The translations under genes were made by a program, and so were the position numbers. A model generated the notes under the pieces. It ran no database searches. It was not told where the DNA came from and saw only the letters and a list, made by a program, of their open reading frames with translations. A stretch of DNA of 64,000 nucleotides from Delphinus delphis (lineage: Eukaryota > Chordata > Mammalia > Artiodactyla > Delphinidae), in contig NC_082689.1 of assembly GCF_949987515.2 (NCBI RefSeq), positions 8,609,501-8,673,500 of the forward strand, read 5' to 3'. Below are positions 1 to 14,368 of the stretch, piece by piece; positions within the stretch are counted from its first letter, which is position 1, and each line of letters begins with the position of its first letter.

Positions 1-781
1 ATCTCAGTATTGAAAGATAACTTTAAAAAGTCATCTGACACAAATTTACATCCAGTACTGGAACCTCTGGAGAACATTCCTAGAAATCATTTATCAATCT
101 TCTCCTAATATAATATTGGGAAGGAGTCACTACCTTCCTCCTACACTAAGTATCATTTAAGCTTTTTCATACATCCAAAACTCAAAATTACATAAACAAG
201 AACTTCCAAGGATGAAAATTTTAGATTATTCATAGTCTCATTTTATGGGAATAAATATTAAAGAGTATCTGTGACATTTTTCTCAACGTGTACCAAGTGG
301 CAGACGAATGAAATACCAAAACCCACTAGCTGGGTCAAATGACTTCCCAAATTATCAGTGTTAATGTCATCAAAGTAGTCCCTCTCCAAAGGGGACTGTA
401 GCAAAAAACTCTTCCCCACATAAACTCATTTTACAATTAACTAAATGTTAGGGACTATTTGTGGAACTTTTGCCTTGGGAACACAGAACTGGAATTTATG
501 ACAGTTTCAAAGTATGGTAACCTGAGGCAAAAGAGCCTTCACTGCCAGCAGCCTGTAGGAAAGAGAGAAGTAGGCAACTGGGCTGAAACGTTCATAACCC
601 TTTCAAATACACCATTTAGCAAAAAGAGCCTGCTATCCAGAGATATCACCTTGCAGACACCTTAACTGGCTACACACAGGACCTGACCATTACTGTAAGC
701 TATTTGGGTTACAGCTCAAAATATCAACTTTATTTTTGAGCATTAAACAGAACTTTGACTCTTTTTTTCCCTGTCAAATTG

Positions 782-1188
782 TGACAGGGAAGAGCTAAAT
801 CAGACTCCATGTTCCGATCTGTTTCTTAGACTTTAACCTTTGCTTTTCGTTGCTTTTGTTATTATAAACATACCTAATGGCCTGCCTCAGGGAACCCTGC
901 CCACCTGTGGATGGCTGCAAGAAAGAAGAAACTAACACATCCCCTCACCAAGTCTGGTCATTCCAGAAGATGCTTTGCAAGACTGACGGCCCTTTTACTT
1001 TACTTCCTCACCACCTCTCCCTCTCTGATTCTGTCAAAGAAACTGGCATCCAGACCCAGATAAGATGGTTTTCCACAGACACCGGTCTGTCGGCTTTCCG
1101 AATAAAGTCGTATTCCTTGCCTCAAGACCTTGTCTCCGATGCATTGGCCCGTCATGCGGCGAGCAAAGCGAGCTTGGACTCAGTAACA
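782..1188 (+). mobile_element. Solo LTR of a class I endogenous retrovirus (probable)
   Basis: It has the layout of a retroviral LTR: TG start, a U3-like body, an AATAAA poly(A) signal followed by a GC-rich U5, and a CA-type end (CAGTAACA). No internal gag, pol or env sequence follows, so it is probably a solo LTR. Its exact ends and family are not certain. Confidence 0.65.
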
Positions 1189-1614
1189 AAAAGTTTTATG
1201 AGACAAGGACAACTAAGCTAAGATGCCTTGCCACGCAAGATCTCAACTTTTAATGGAGATGTCTCGGTCCATGTTATCTGAGTGAAACTGTCGTGATCAT
1301 GCCAGCGAAATTTATTGAGACCCTTTATATTTCAAAGCCACTGACATAATTTGTGCAAAAGTCCAAAGAACTGCATCCCAAGCTTTAAACAAAAGATATA
1401 TACAACCAAAAGAATGCCAGTTAAGGTCACAAAGAGTGACCTTATATTTCCTATAATTTCCTGTATTATATAATTTCCTATATTTCCTATAATTCGAGCA
1501 TGAAATGAATCAATAACAAAAGTGATCCTACAGTAAAGCAGTCAAGCTTTCCCTTGTTGACATTTCTACTTCATTTAGATGCATTGTTGTGTTTTTTTTT
1601 TAAGAGTAGATGAG

Positions 1615-1954
1615 GGGCTTCCGTGGTGGAGCAGTGGTTAAGAATCCACCTGCCAATGCAGGAGACACGGGTTCGAGCCCTGGTCCGGGAAGATCCCACA
1701 TGCCGCGGAGCAGCTAAGCCCGTGCGCCCCAACTACTGAGCCTACACTCTAGAGCCTGCGAGCTACAACTGCTGAAGCCCGTGCGCCTAGAGCCCGTGCT
1801 CCACAACAAGAGAAGCCACTGCAGTGAGAAGCCTGCGCACCGCAATGAAGAGTAGCCCCCGCTCGCCGCAACTAGAGAAAGCCTGCGCACGGCAACAAAG
1901 ACCCAACGCAGCCAAAAATAAATTAATTAATTAATTAATTAATTTTAAAAAAAA
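1615..1954 (+). mobile_element. CHR SINE, long form
   Basis: The tRNA-related head, CACAACTACTGAGCC-type tail units and a (TTAA)n/poly(A) end are complete. It is flanked by the perfect 13-bp target duplication aagagtagatgag (1602-1614 and 1955-1967). Confidence 0.95.
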
Positions 1955-2487
1955 AAGAGTAGATGAGATTTGATTTTAGAGACATCTTGGCTGCTCAAGA
2001 TGATACATTTTAAAATATGGATTTTTTTCTAACCTAATATAAAAAACAAATCAATCACTCTATTTTTATATCAAACAAATTTTTTTTGGTATTTAGATAT
2101 AAATTGGCTCTTTGCTATTCTGCTAATCCACAAATACCGGAGGAAGAAAGTTAAGGCTTATAACTGGGAATATAGGTCATCATTTTCAAAAATAATATTT
2201 ACAGCTCTGAACCCTAGGAAAATGATCAGTTGCCCATTGTCTGAAGGGGCCAAATGCATAATGCCAGAAATGCTAAAAGATACTATTTCTGTATCCTTTT
2301 TAGATGGCTAGGTGAAAATAATCCAATATGGTATATTGCCAACCTAAGTTTTTATTCTTAATGCCATTTTTAATATAATTCCTTTTGAGAGACTTTTCCA
2401 CTCCAAGCACTTTTCTCACCTTCTTCAAAAGCTTCTGGAAATCTCACTCTGCCCATGAAACCTTCCTATCAAGACACATAATGATAT

Positions 2488-2826
2488 ATATATAATTTTG
2501 CTTTATCAAAATTTTTTTAATCTTTATTGGAGTATAATTGCTTTACAATGGTTAGTTTCTGCTTTATGACAAAGTGAATCAGTTATACAAATACATATGT
2601 TCCCATATCTCTTCCCTCTTGCATCTCCCTCCCTCCCACCCTCCCTATCCCACCCCTCTAGGTGGTCACAAAGCACTGAGCTGATCTCCCTGTGCTATGC
2701 GGCTGCTTCCCACTAGCTATCTATTTTACGTTTGGTAGTGTATATATGTCCATGCCACTCTCTCGCTTTGTCTCAGCTTACCCTTCCCCCTCTCCATATC
2801 CTCAAGTCCATTCTCTAGTAGGTCTG
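2488..2826 (-). mobile_element. 5'-truncated L1 3' end, antisense
   Basis: This is the reverse complement of an artiodactyl-type L1 3' UTR. It is flanked by a perfect 17-bp target duplication, aagacacataatgatat, at 2471-2487 and 2827-2843. Confidence 0.88.
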
Positions 2827-2875
2827 AAGACACATAATGATATTATCCAACCATTCCATTTAAAAAACAACACCT

Positions 2876-3217
2876 GGGCTTCCCTGGTGGAGCAGTGGTT
2901 AAGAATCTGCCTGCCAGTGCAGGGGACACGGGTTCGAGCCCTGGTCGGAAGATCCCACATGCCAGGGAGCAACTAAGCCCATGCGCTACAACTGCTGAGC
3001 CTGTGCTCTAGAGCCCGTGAGCCACAACTATTGAAGCCTGCGTGCCTACAGCCTGTGCTCCACAACACGAGAAGCCACCGCAATGAGAAGCCCACGCACA
3101 GCAACGAAGAGGAGCCCCTGCTCGCCACAACTAGAGAAAGCCCACACGCAGCAACAAAGACCCAACGCAGCCAAAAATAGATAAATAAATTTTTAAAAAA
3201 AGAAATAAAAATAAAAA
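2876..3217 (+). mobile_element. CHR SINE, long form
   Basis: The full-length copy runs from gggcttccctggtgg to an A-rich tail. It is flanked by imperfect aacacctgg target duplications. A 1-bp loss occurs in the ggtccggg motif. Confidence 0.93.
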
Positions 3218-3810
3218 ACACCTGGGGCTAGAATTGAATTGGGGGCTTGTCTGTGCCTTATGGTCACTGCAGCCTTAGCAATGACCACAAGGCACAGAAG
3301 ACACAGTGGTGACAATTAGCTATGGTGACACTGGGCCTGGGCTGGAGCCCCTGGTACAAGTGCCCTGCGGTGCTAATCTCTCATCTCCGTGGCAATATTG
3401 CATTTGCGGTTTTTCTGCCACAGACATACACTGTGCCTGCCAGACTCAATTCCACAGACATCCTGCTTAGCTATCCTCAGAAAACGCAATTAAAATCAAA
3501 CTTAAAGAAGCCTCGAAAAACCTGGTCTCCTTGCTGAAATACCAAATGAAAGGTCTGTAGAAAAATACAGCCTCTTCTACTTGCACTCCCCCTCCCATGT
3601 TTATTTCGTCTGCAAAACTGGGCCACTTATCAGAGACATAACTGGTTGCCGGCAAGAAGCTATCCCCCCAAGCTGCAGGGCATGCTGGGTGAGAGGAGGT
3701 GGCAGAAACTCAGAAATCCAGGAGAAGTTTCTCACCACCTTCCTGTCCCCAATGCCTAGGAGTCCAAAGACCGACTCTGAACAAGGACTAAACGGACTCA
3801 GCCAAGAATT

Positions 3811-4109
3811 GGGCTTCCCTGGTGGCGCAGTGGTTAAGAATCTGCCTGCTAATGCAGGGGACAAGGGTTCGAGCTCTGGTCCGGGAAGATCCCACAGGCC
3901 ACGGAGCAACGAAGCCCGCATGCCACAACTACTGAAGCCCACGAGACTAGAGCCCGTGCTCCGCAACAAGAGAATCCATCGCAATGAGAAGCCCGCGCAC
4001 CACAATGAAGAGTAGCCCCCGCTCGCCACAACTAGAGAAAGCCCACGCACAGCAACGAAGACCTAACGCAGCCAAAAATAAATAAATTAATTTTAAAAAG
4101 AGAAAAAAA
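3811..4109 (+). mobile_element. CHR SINE, long form
   Basis: The complete head and tail are flanked by the short duplication aagaatt on both sides. Confidence 0.93.
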
Positions 4110-4149
4110 AAGAATTAAGGCAGTTCTCTGGGACCCAAAGGACGCAGGT

Positions 4150-4660
4150 TGGGTGGTGGTTTTAAAATATGACTGCAGGGTCTTTGACAGTTCCTTCCCA
4201 TCAAGAAGTGGAATGTAAGTCTCCTTCCTTTGAATGTGGGCTGGCTTTAGGAATTTGCTTCTAATGAATAGAACACAGCAGAAACAACACGGAGTTAACT
4301 TCAGAGACTGGGTTAGAAAAGGTGACACAGCTTCCATCCAGCCCCCTCTGGGGACATTCACCCTGGGTGGGAACCCGGCCAACAGCCCTGAGGAAGCGTC
4401 CACGTGGGCATTCTAGTCCAGGGCCTCTGCTGAGAGCCCAGCCGAGAGCCAGCATCAGCCACCAGACCTGTGCACGTGGAAGCCTTGGAGACGGCTCCAC
4501 CCGGCTCCGTCTACACCGGGAGACACCCCGAGGGAGAACTGACTGAGCCCACAACTCCCAGACCACGCAAGATGATAGCAACAAGAATAAATGGACATGG
4601 TTGTTTTATGCCACTGAGTCTGAGGCAGCTTGCTGGGCAGCAAGAGGAAGAGAAGTAGTG
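4150..4660 (+). mobile_element. Old LTR-like repeat, family unassigned
   Basis: The sequence ends in AATAAATGG followed by TTTTATGCCACTGAGT, resembling the 3' part of ancient mammalian LTR elements. The assignment is tentative. The GC-rich 4680-5100 stretch after it has no assignment. Confidence 0.35.
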
Positions 4661-6424
4661 AGGCAAAGGAGCATTTCTGGGGGTTGCAGGTCGAGCCCCA
4701 AGCGCCTGTCCCAACTGAGGAGCTCCAGCTGTGCTGAACGGGAGACAACCGGCCTGGACCCGCCCTGGCCAAGGCCCGGAGCTGCACTAACCCAGTAGGG
4801 AGCAGGCCTGGGCAGCCGCTGAGAGAGACCCCAGGTACACGTCCTCCGCATAACCATGCTGAGGGCAACGCCACCTCCGGGAGCTCGAGGCTGCAGCCTG
4901 TGACCCTCGGAGCGGTCCCCACTGCTCCTCTGTGTTCAGGCCCGGACCGAGGGCATGAGTCCTGCCGCTCCTCCACGCAGGTCCCTCTGAGTTCCGGGAG
5001 GGGAGGCCCAGCTGCAGAACCAGCGGCGCAATTAGAACCACTGAGCTGGAGGCCCGCGGGGCCACCGAGGGCGAGAAGAAACACCCAAGCGCTTCCCACC
5101 TGAAGCTACTGAAGCATGCGTGGGAATCAAATCTGCAGCCCTGCTCATCGTTCAGTTGCCTGGCACACCAAGAGCTAAATAATTTACTAATGCTTCTTTT
5201 CTTTAGAAACCTTTAACTCTCTAAAAGGAAACAGAAAAACAATGGCAGGAAGCTTTGCAATCCTAACATGACTGCTGTGAAAAGGGCAGATGTGTTATTT
5301 CACGTAGTAAAACTCCACCTGCTGGGAATTGAGGATTATGCCCTCAGTACTTACCAAAGGCACGAAGCACATCATATAACCCTTTGCAACAGAAGAATTT
5401 AAGCAGTTTTCATGATGTTGTATCAAAGACAAAACTCCGGCAAAGAATCCCAACTGTGGCCACCAATTTCATGTTAACTAAAATTTTTCTCACCTTTCTG
5501 GAAAATGAACAGGTCTGGTAAAAATTACTAATCTTGGAAAACCATCATTTTATGCTAAAAATGTAAGACTGGAATTCCTACTTTGGCCAAAAATGGAAAT
5601 GCTTTTAAGAACAAGAACTCCATATTGCTGCGGAGATAAGACCCTGTTAAAGTAGTTTAAGGTAAATGTGAAAGATACTGAAGTAACTCTTTCCCTACCC
5701 ATGCTGCACTGCGTCTTCTAACTGTGATGCGGCACTTGGGTCCCTCTGGCACTTGCTTGGATTCTCGTTGTTTCTCCGTGTCTTAGTTATCTGACATGCA
5801 AGACAAAGCTAACAATACCAGCCACCCTGAAAAGTGGGTCTCAAGGAACGCAGATTAAAAAGGACTACAAAGCATTTCGTAAATATTTAGATTTTTAAAG
5901 CCCTCGTTTGCCAAGTCCGCGGAATTCTCTCCATTTCATTACTTAAAACTCGAGTTGGCAAAGTTGTGATTTAAAATTTTTCATCTAGATGATTTACCTT
6001 TGTTGCTTTGTCCATTCTCCTTCTGGGATGAAAGAAGTTCAGGAAAACAGGCATTCAGGAGGCAGAACTCAGGGTATCTCACATTGTGTTGGCCAGTCTG
6101 AGAAAGGGCCCCAGCGTGGTAAAAAAGAAATCTCAGGACAGGGAAGGGCGCCTCTTAATGTTGCTATAAATAACTAAGACAGTTACCGACTTCTCGATTT
6201 TTGGGTGACTCGTGACTCACAGATACATCCTCCTCTATGCACCTCAAGAACCACTCTGTGAGTCCAACAGCCCCTAACTGGCCTCCTTCCCCCTTCAAAA
6301 ACCTTCCCCACAGCTACCAAAATGTTTGACTAAAAGTGCAAATCTGAATTCATACCCTTTAACGCTGTAACTTCAGTGCTAAAACATTAGCCTAAGGAAA
6401 TTGAGAATGGGATGAAGAGAGCAT

Positions 6425-6552
6425 GGCGCGGTAACTACAACCACAGACTCTGGCACCAGACTGCCTCCTGGGTTTAAATCTCAGCTTCCACACATCTGGC
6501 TGCATGTCTGATGGCAAGGTATTTACCTGTTTTGCTTGGGTTTTCTTAATTT
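6425..6552 (+). mobile_element. MIR SINE fragment
   Basis: Core MIR signatures such as GACTCTGGCACCAGACTGCC and the following TGGGTTTAAATC are visible. A CHR SINE interrupts its 3' side. Confidence 0.65.
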
Positions 6553-6906
6553 AAAAAAATATATATTTATTTATTTATTTTTGGCTGCGCTGGGTCTTCG
6601 TTGCTGCGCGCGGGCTTTCTGTAGTTGCGGCGAGCGGGGGCTACTCTTGGTTGCGGTGCGCGGGCTTCTCATTGCAGTGGCTTCTCTTGTTGCGGAGCTC
6701 GGGCTCTAGGTGTGCAGGCTTCAGTAGCTGTGGCACGTGGGCTTCAATAGTTGTGGCTCGTGGGCTCTAGAGCGCAGGCTCAGTAGTTGTGGCACACGGG
6801 ATTAGTTGCTCCGCGGCATGTGGGATCTTCCCGGACCAGGGCTCGAACCTGTGTCACCTGCATTGGCAGACGGATTCTTAACCACTGCGCCATGAAGGAA
6901 GTCCCT
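6553..6906 (-). mobile_element. CHR SINE, long form, minus
   Basis: The copy starts with an A/T-rich tail on the plus strand and ends in the reversed head. It is flanked by the perfect 15-bp duplication gggttttcttaattt (6538-6552 and 6907-6921). Confidence 0.95.
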
Positions 6907-6921
6907 GGGTTTTCTTAATTT

Positions 6922-7510
6922 TTCTGGTAACAGCTTTATTGAGATGTAATTCACATATTATATACTTCACCCATTCAAAGTGTACATTTCAATGGTTTTC
7001 AGTACATTCACTGAGTTGTGCAACCATCACTACAATCGGCTGTGGAACATTTTCATCCTCCTAAAAGGAAACCCTGTGCCCGTCAGCAGTCACCACCCTC
7101 CCCAGCCCTAGGCAACCACTGTCTACTCTCTGTAGATTTGCCCCCTCTGGCCCCTTCATACAAATGGAATCATACAATATGCAGCCTTCTGGGTCTGGCT
7201 TCTTTCATTTGGCATCATGCTTTCAAGATTCATCCATGTTGTAGCACAGATCAGTAATTCACTCACTTTTACTGCCACGTAATATTCCGTTATATGGACA
7301 GACCACGTTTGGTTTATCCGTTCATCAGTCGATGGACATCTGGGTTGTTGGCACTTCTCAGCTATTTCAAACAATGCTGCTGTGAACGTTCACGTACAAG
7401 TTGCTGTGTAGACATATGTTTTCATTTCTCTTGAGTATACAGCTAGGGGTGGAACTGCTGGGACGTAGGTAATTTCTATGTTTAAACTTTGAGAAGACAA
7501 CCTAGTTTTG
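6922..7510 (-). mobile_element. Old L1 3' end, antisense
   Basis: It matches the common antisense L1 pattern that runs from tttattgagatgtaattcac through gttgtgcaaccatcac to the ggaactgctggg motif. Confidence 0.85.
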
Positions 7511-7711
7511 AAGAATATTTAATGATATGAGGAAATTCTCTCTTCATTTGATAAAAAATATTTAAAAATACACATACATATAGCTGCATATCCTCATTTA
7601 TTGTAAACATTACATACTGTGGGGTGCATGTATGTACACAAATGCATTTCTGTGCTTTCCAAATTTTCTATAAGGAATATGATCAATTTTATAATCAGGA
7701 ATAAAAAAAGA

Positions 7712-7733
7712 GTGTTTGTTTGTTTGTTTGTTT
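7712..7733. repeat. (GTTT)n microsatellite
   Basis: About five uninterrupted GTTT units. Confidence 0.95.
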
Positions 7734-7740
7734 AGAAATG

Positions 7741-8095
7741 TAAACATAACCATGCTATTCTTCTTCTTAAAATGGTTCAAAGGCTCCTCATTACTTACGG
7801 GACCTCATAGGAACCTTCGTGCCCTGGGCCTGCCTAATCTCTGACTCTCTCTCTCAACTCTTCTGCTCCAGCAATACTGAATGCTTCATAGTTTCCCAAA
7901 CATACAGGCTCAGTGCTTTTGCACGAGCTGTTCCCTCTACCTGGAACTCCTGTCCCTCATTCTGTCTGCCTCACAGACTCCCATTTTACTGTTCAAAACT
8001 CCAACTTGCCTGAGACAACTATATCTTGGCCTTTTCTTTGTATCCCTAATTCCTAGCACAATATTCAACCTAATATATGCGTTGAACTGAACTCC
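7741..8095 (+). mobile_element. L2 LINE 3' end
   Basis: It shows L2 3' features: GCCTGGAACTCC-like and CACAGACTCCCATT-like motifs and a final TATATGCGTTGAACTGAA. Confidence 0.7.
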
Positions 8096-9044
8096 AAATA
8101 TTTCCACATAACAAGGAAAAGAAAGGAATAATGTCTATAGTTATCTGCTAGACTTCAGTGTATTTGCTTCAAAGCATGTTGAACAGGATAAAAGGTAACA
8201 ACTATTTGCAAACTATAATACTAACAGCTAACAGTCAGTAACACAAGCGCTTCCATGTGTTGGGCTGTTTTAAGCAAGTTTTTCATGTATTAACTCAATC
8301 ATGTTATTCCAATGAAATGGGTGCTATTATTAATATAACTAATATGATTTACTACGTAAAATATTTCTTTTAGAATCTTTACATAATTCCCATTACCTTT
8401 TTAAGGAGAAACGCTTTTTAAAAGTGTATTAAAGTAATCATAAACCAAGTTGGAAAAGTCCTAATTTCACTGAAAACTGTCCTTTTATATGGAACTCTAA
8501 GAGGGAAAAGAATTGGGTATGCAAACATAATGGTATGTGGGCAGAGGGTAGTATTGGAACAAAACCTTAAAGGATATGAAAGCAGACAGGAGAGCTGTAC
8601 TCAGCCCGATGGTGGGCGGTCTCAAGGCGAGGCTGAGGACTTGAGTACAGGCCACAGGGAGCCACTGGAGGCTTAGGAAGCTGAAGCAGGAGAGACATGC
8701 CATGAAATCCCAGGGATTTCAATTCAAAGAGTTCAATTAGGAAAAGAGAGTCCAGTGCTTTGGAGTTAGAACAGAAGCAGAAGGTATTATGCAGCACAGC
8801 GGCCTAAATGTTTTATTAAATTAAAACAAACACCAACCTTACAATTCAAAATGCTATATTCTTGTTATGAAATAACTTTTGATACATTCTTGTTCAGAAT
8901 AAAAGGAGATGAACGTCCTTAGAGACCCACGAGCTTTGGGAAATCAGCCTCCCACGGGCCGGGCGATCCGTGACATTCTTCCCCGGACAAGCTCCATTTA
9001 CACCTGCTGCCTGGTCCTCTGTCCGGTCAGTGTTCCCTTTTTAC

Positions 9045-9184
9045 TCTCAAAAGTGTCCCTATTTAAATTGGATTGTGATGATGGCTGCACAACTCTATCC
9101 ATTTGCCAAAAATCATTAAATAATGCACTTACCATGGGTAAATTTCATAGTGTGTAAATTATACCTCAGTAAAGTTGTTTTTTA
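9045..9184 (+). mobile_element. Old L1 3' tip
   Basis: It ends in the typical GTGTAAATTATACCTCAGTAAA L1 3' tip. A SINE is inserted at its end. Confidence 0.6.
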
Positions 9185-9355
9185 TTTATTTATTTTTAAC
9201 ATATTTATTTATTTATTTGGCTGTGCCGGGTCTTAGTTGTGGCACTTGGGATTTTTAGTTGCGGCATGTGGGATCTAGTTCCCTGACCAGGGATCAAACC
9301 CGGGCCCCCTATATTCGGAGCACAGTCTTAACCACTGGACCACCAAGGAAGTCCC
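9185..9355 (-). mobile_element. tRNA-derived SINE (older CHR-1/Bov-like form), minus
   Basis: In reverse it reads gggacttccttggtggtcca, then a B-box-like ggtttgatccctggtc. It is flanked by aaagttgttttt duplications. Confidence 0.9.
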
Positions 9356-9388
9356 AACAAAGTTGTTTTTTAAAAGTCCTAATTTGAG

Positions 9389-9556
9389 GCTTCCCTGGTG
9401 GCGCAGTGGTTGAGAGTCCGCCTGCCGATGCAGGGGACATGGGTTCGTGCCCCGGTCCGGGAAGATCCCACATGCCGCCGAGCGGCTGAGCCCGTGAGCC
9501 CGTGAGCCATGGCCGCTGAGCCTGCGCGTCCAGATCCTGTGCTCCACAACGGGAAA
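9389..9556 (+). mobile_element. CHR-2-like SINE, 3' shortened
   Basis: It has the diagnostic ggttgagagtccgcctgccg head and stops early at CACAACGGGAAAA. A CCGTGAGC unit is duplicated inside. The 15-bp duplication aagtcctaatttgag / aagttctaatttgag (9374-9388 and 9557-9571) flanks it. Confidence 0.93.
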
Positions 9557-9785
9557 AAGTTCTAATTTGAGTGACAAGTTATATATGACTTGTCCATACG
9601 CCACGGCCTCAAGGCCTTACAAGTGACTAGCTGATCTTCTGCGAAGGACAATTCTTCCAAAGGGTTATTTTTCAAGAAGACAGACATTTTTTTTTCCTAC
9701 TCAGACAGCTTCTCAGCACGTGACATGAAAATAGGACCCTCGCCGCGTCTCAGAGACCCAACGCCATAGAAGTCAATCCTTTGCA

Positions 9786-9970
9786 GCAGTGGTCCCCAAC
9801 CGTTTTGGCAGCAGGGACGGTTTCGTGGAAGACAATTTTTCCACGGATGGTGAGGGCGATGGTGTGGGTGGTGATGCGAGCGATGGGGAGCGGCGATGGA
9901 GCTTCCCTCACTCGCCCGCCGCTCACCTCCTGCTGTGCAGCCCGGTTCCTAACAGGCCACGGACTGGGTG
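9786..9970 (-). mobile_element. hAT-type non-autonomous DNA element, partial
   Basis: The left end GCAGTGGTCCCCAACC and the body (ttttccacggatgg, taacaggcc) match the complete element at 24600-24824 in the opposite orientation. The right terminal repeat is lost or diverged. Confidence 0.75.
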
Positions 9971-11154
9971 GCACGCGCTCCCATTAACGCTTAATTCGCT
10001 CTTAAGTATGAAAGCAGCAGGACCACAACTATCCCTATTTGAGGACATCTAGGCCAGTGAGCTGCTCTAACACCATAGGTGGCCTCCATATGCTTCAAAA
10101 GGATACATATAATGTTAAAAGCTTCGGCGTGTTACTGGCTTTAAAAATTAAACCCAGAAACCTTTCCAACTTCAACTTTAATTCTGGAGTCCAAGGATCC
10201 TGAAGGAAAGGAAAAAAAAAAAACAAGGAAAAAAAAGAAAAGCACTAGATCATTAAATGCCAACAAACATTGTCAGGTTGTGGCCTTTAGGGTTAAATAA
10301 CTCCACCACAGTTACTGAAGTCAGAAGCAAGATGTCTTGCCAGTGGTGTGATGCTGTAAAAAACAGGTTTTAGGACATTTCACCAATTCACTTATAGGAG
10401 ATTCGAGAGCCCACAGCAGGAGGAAAGAAGAGAGTACTTTCATATACAGAGACAAAATAACCCTGTACATGATTTGAATTTTTCATGTGATTTAAACACA
10501 AGCCTGATAAGTAACCTTACTATGTGGAATACCCAGAATAATGCAGTATGGTTTAGGCATGCGTGGCACTGGCAGGAATACACAATTATCGCTACGCTAC
10601 TGAGAGTCTCCAGAAGAAGGAGACTCATTTCCATAAACCTCATCCAGACAAGAAAAGCAGAAAGAAGCTGTTATCTGCCTCAAATACTCCATCATGTCCA
10701 GCATCATGACGTACATCTAGTTTGATTTGCTCCTTAAAAATAAATTATTTATTTCAAATAATGCTCATTGAGAAGGAAAAAATAATGACTCACGAAGTAA
10801 AAGAATAAGTGTCACAAGCAACGATCTTTCTCAGGACAATTTTTCTGAGTCTTCAGACAAAAATATCGACCACCTAAACCAAGAGGTTCCACTAGAAAGA
10901 AGCTCTGTCACTAAAAACTCAGGTCCACTTACCTCTGAGATCCTGCCCCATCTCTCCCAGATCTGCCCATCCTTCCCCATTTCTCCCCCCAGCTCTAATC
11001 CTCACCCACGCCTCCCACCCCACCCCATCAGTCCATCCAGTGCGTTGTCTGACCCTCTGAAAAAACACTGCCAGAAAAGCAGAAAAGTCTGATATTTTAA
11101 AAAGATTTTGTAATTCCCCGACACAGCATGATGACTTCATTTCTCATGTGTGTG

Positions 11155-11575
11155 TTGTGGGTTGAATTGTGCCCCCTAAAAGGACATGTTGAAGCCCTAA
11201 TCTCCTCATAATGTGAGGCCAGGGGAACGGGGACATTGCAGATGGAATTAGCTATTAGTGTAAGCTCTTAATCCAATATGACTGCTGTCCTTATAAGAAG
11301 AAGGGAATTTAGACACAGACACAGAGAGAAGAGGGCCACGTAAAGACAGAGCAGAGATCTGGAATTATTCAACCACAAGCCAATAGACACCTGAGGCTAC
11401 TGGAAGCTGGAAAAGGCAAAGAAGCATCTTCCCCTAGAAGCTTCGGAGAGAGCACGCCCCTGCCGATACCCTGATTTCAGACTTCTGGCCTCCTAAACTG
11501 TGGGCCAATCAATTTCTGTCCTAAACCACCCGGTCTGTGGTCCTTTGTTATAGCAGCTGCAGGAAACTAATAGTG
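11155..11575 (+). mobile_element. MLT1-like (MaLR) LTR
   Basis: The stretch contains ggttgaattgtgccccc, gtccttataagaagaag and gatttcagacttctggcctc and ends in gaaactaatag. This is the standard layout of MLT1-type LTRs. Confidence 0.8.
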
Positions 11576-11918
11576 TGCTCCAGCTCAAGGCTCTCTGTCT
11601 CAACCATATAGAAAAGAATCTCAGGAAAGCACTGCTAGATTGGCCAACATAAACGAAGACGTCTTAAAAAACAAAACAAAATAAAATACTTGGCTATCCC
11701 TAGACACACTGCAGTGAAATTATACAATGGTAAAGGCCAGAGAAAAAAGACAGACCACGTACAAAGAACAGTAATTAGACTGACGGCCAACTTCAAAATT
11801 GCAACAGTGGGAGCCAGGAGATGAAATAAAAATACCTTCAATGTCCCAAAAGAAAGTAACTGTCGGTTCCAATACAGATGTTAAAAAGAAAAAAAAAAAA
11901 AGAAAACAACTGTCAGGA

Positions 11919-11967
11919 CTTCCTGGCAGTCCAGTGGTTAAGACTCCGCACTCCCACTGCAAGGGGC
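11919..11967 (+). mobile_element. SINE head fragment
   Basis: Only the 5' head of a CHR-type SINE (gacttcctggcagtccagtg and following bases) is present. Confidence 0.75.
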
Positions 11968-12272
11968 AAATAGTCTGATGGTAATATAGTACACAATCAG
12001 GTAACCAAATATATACCAAGTAAGTGAGAATTTTAACACAAATCAAAATATTCATAGCCAGTGATTGTGTAAAGCAGCCTAGTTTTTTTTCAGGCTACTA
12101 ATTTTCATCGTAATTGAATAAGTTATTGTTTCAATACCGCAGAAGTATACACAGAATGATTTAAGAGGTTAGTATGTTTTAAAATATTTTGTCAGCTCTG
12201 GGCTAACAAGTCTTGGTGCAACAACAAAAAAGCACACTTTATAGCACAAGAAAAGTTGGTTAAAGCAAATTA

Positions 12273-14197
<1,925 letters not shown>

Positions 14198-14368
14198 AGG
14201 TCTCCCTGTGGAGTGTTTCAGAAGATAGATGGCAAAATGGATGTGTAGGTAGAATTCCAACTTCTGGGCAAGGGAGTCGCCAGCCCGGATGGAACTGGGA
14301 ATGTGCCCCTCCCACAAATCGAAGAACACCTTCTGGTCTCCACTGTCAAACGCAGCAAGGAGGTCCTT
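14198..14368 (-). CDS. ARMC9: ARMC9 coding exon, residues 60-116
   Basis: The exon encodes 57 codons from [20 protein letters not shown] to [10 protein letters not shown]. The acceptor is tcttctccacag and the donor after GGGAGACCT is gtaggt. Both junctions are phase 0 and the 171-bp length is divisible by three. The residues [14 protein letters not shown] form an amphipathic helical segment typical of CTLH-like regions that follow LisH motifs. It joins the exon at 12569-12414 to read GRP/DKEEL, as in the human protein recalled from memory. Substitutions relative to human are scattered and conservative, with no stop or frameshift, so the gene looks intact here. Confidence 0.97.

Noticed and set aside
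1616..1700. tRNA gene suggested by A- and B-box-like sequence (also at other SINE heads)
   Set aside because: These are tRNA-derived heads of CHR SINEs with SINE tails and target duplications, with no tRNA cloverleaf or anticodon arm.
4455..5099. 214-codon minus-strand open frame
   Set aside because: It lies in GC-rich sequence overlapping an old repeat, with open frames on both strands and no family resemblance.
10919..10935. Donor-like cttacctctgag (minus strand) as a possible ARMC9 exon end
   Set aside because: The adjoining sequence does not encode any ARMC9 segment and has no matching acceptor.
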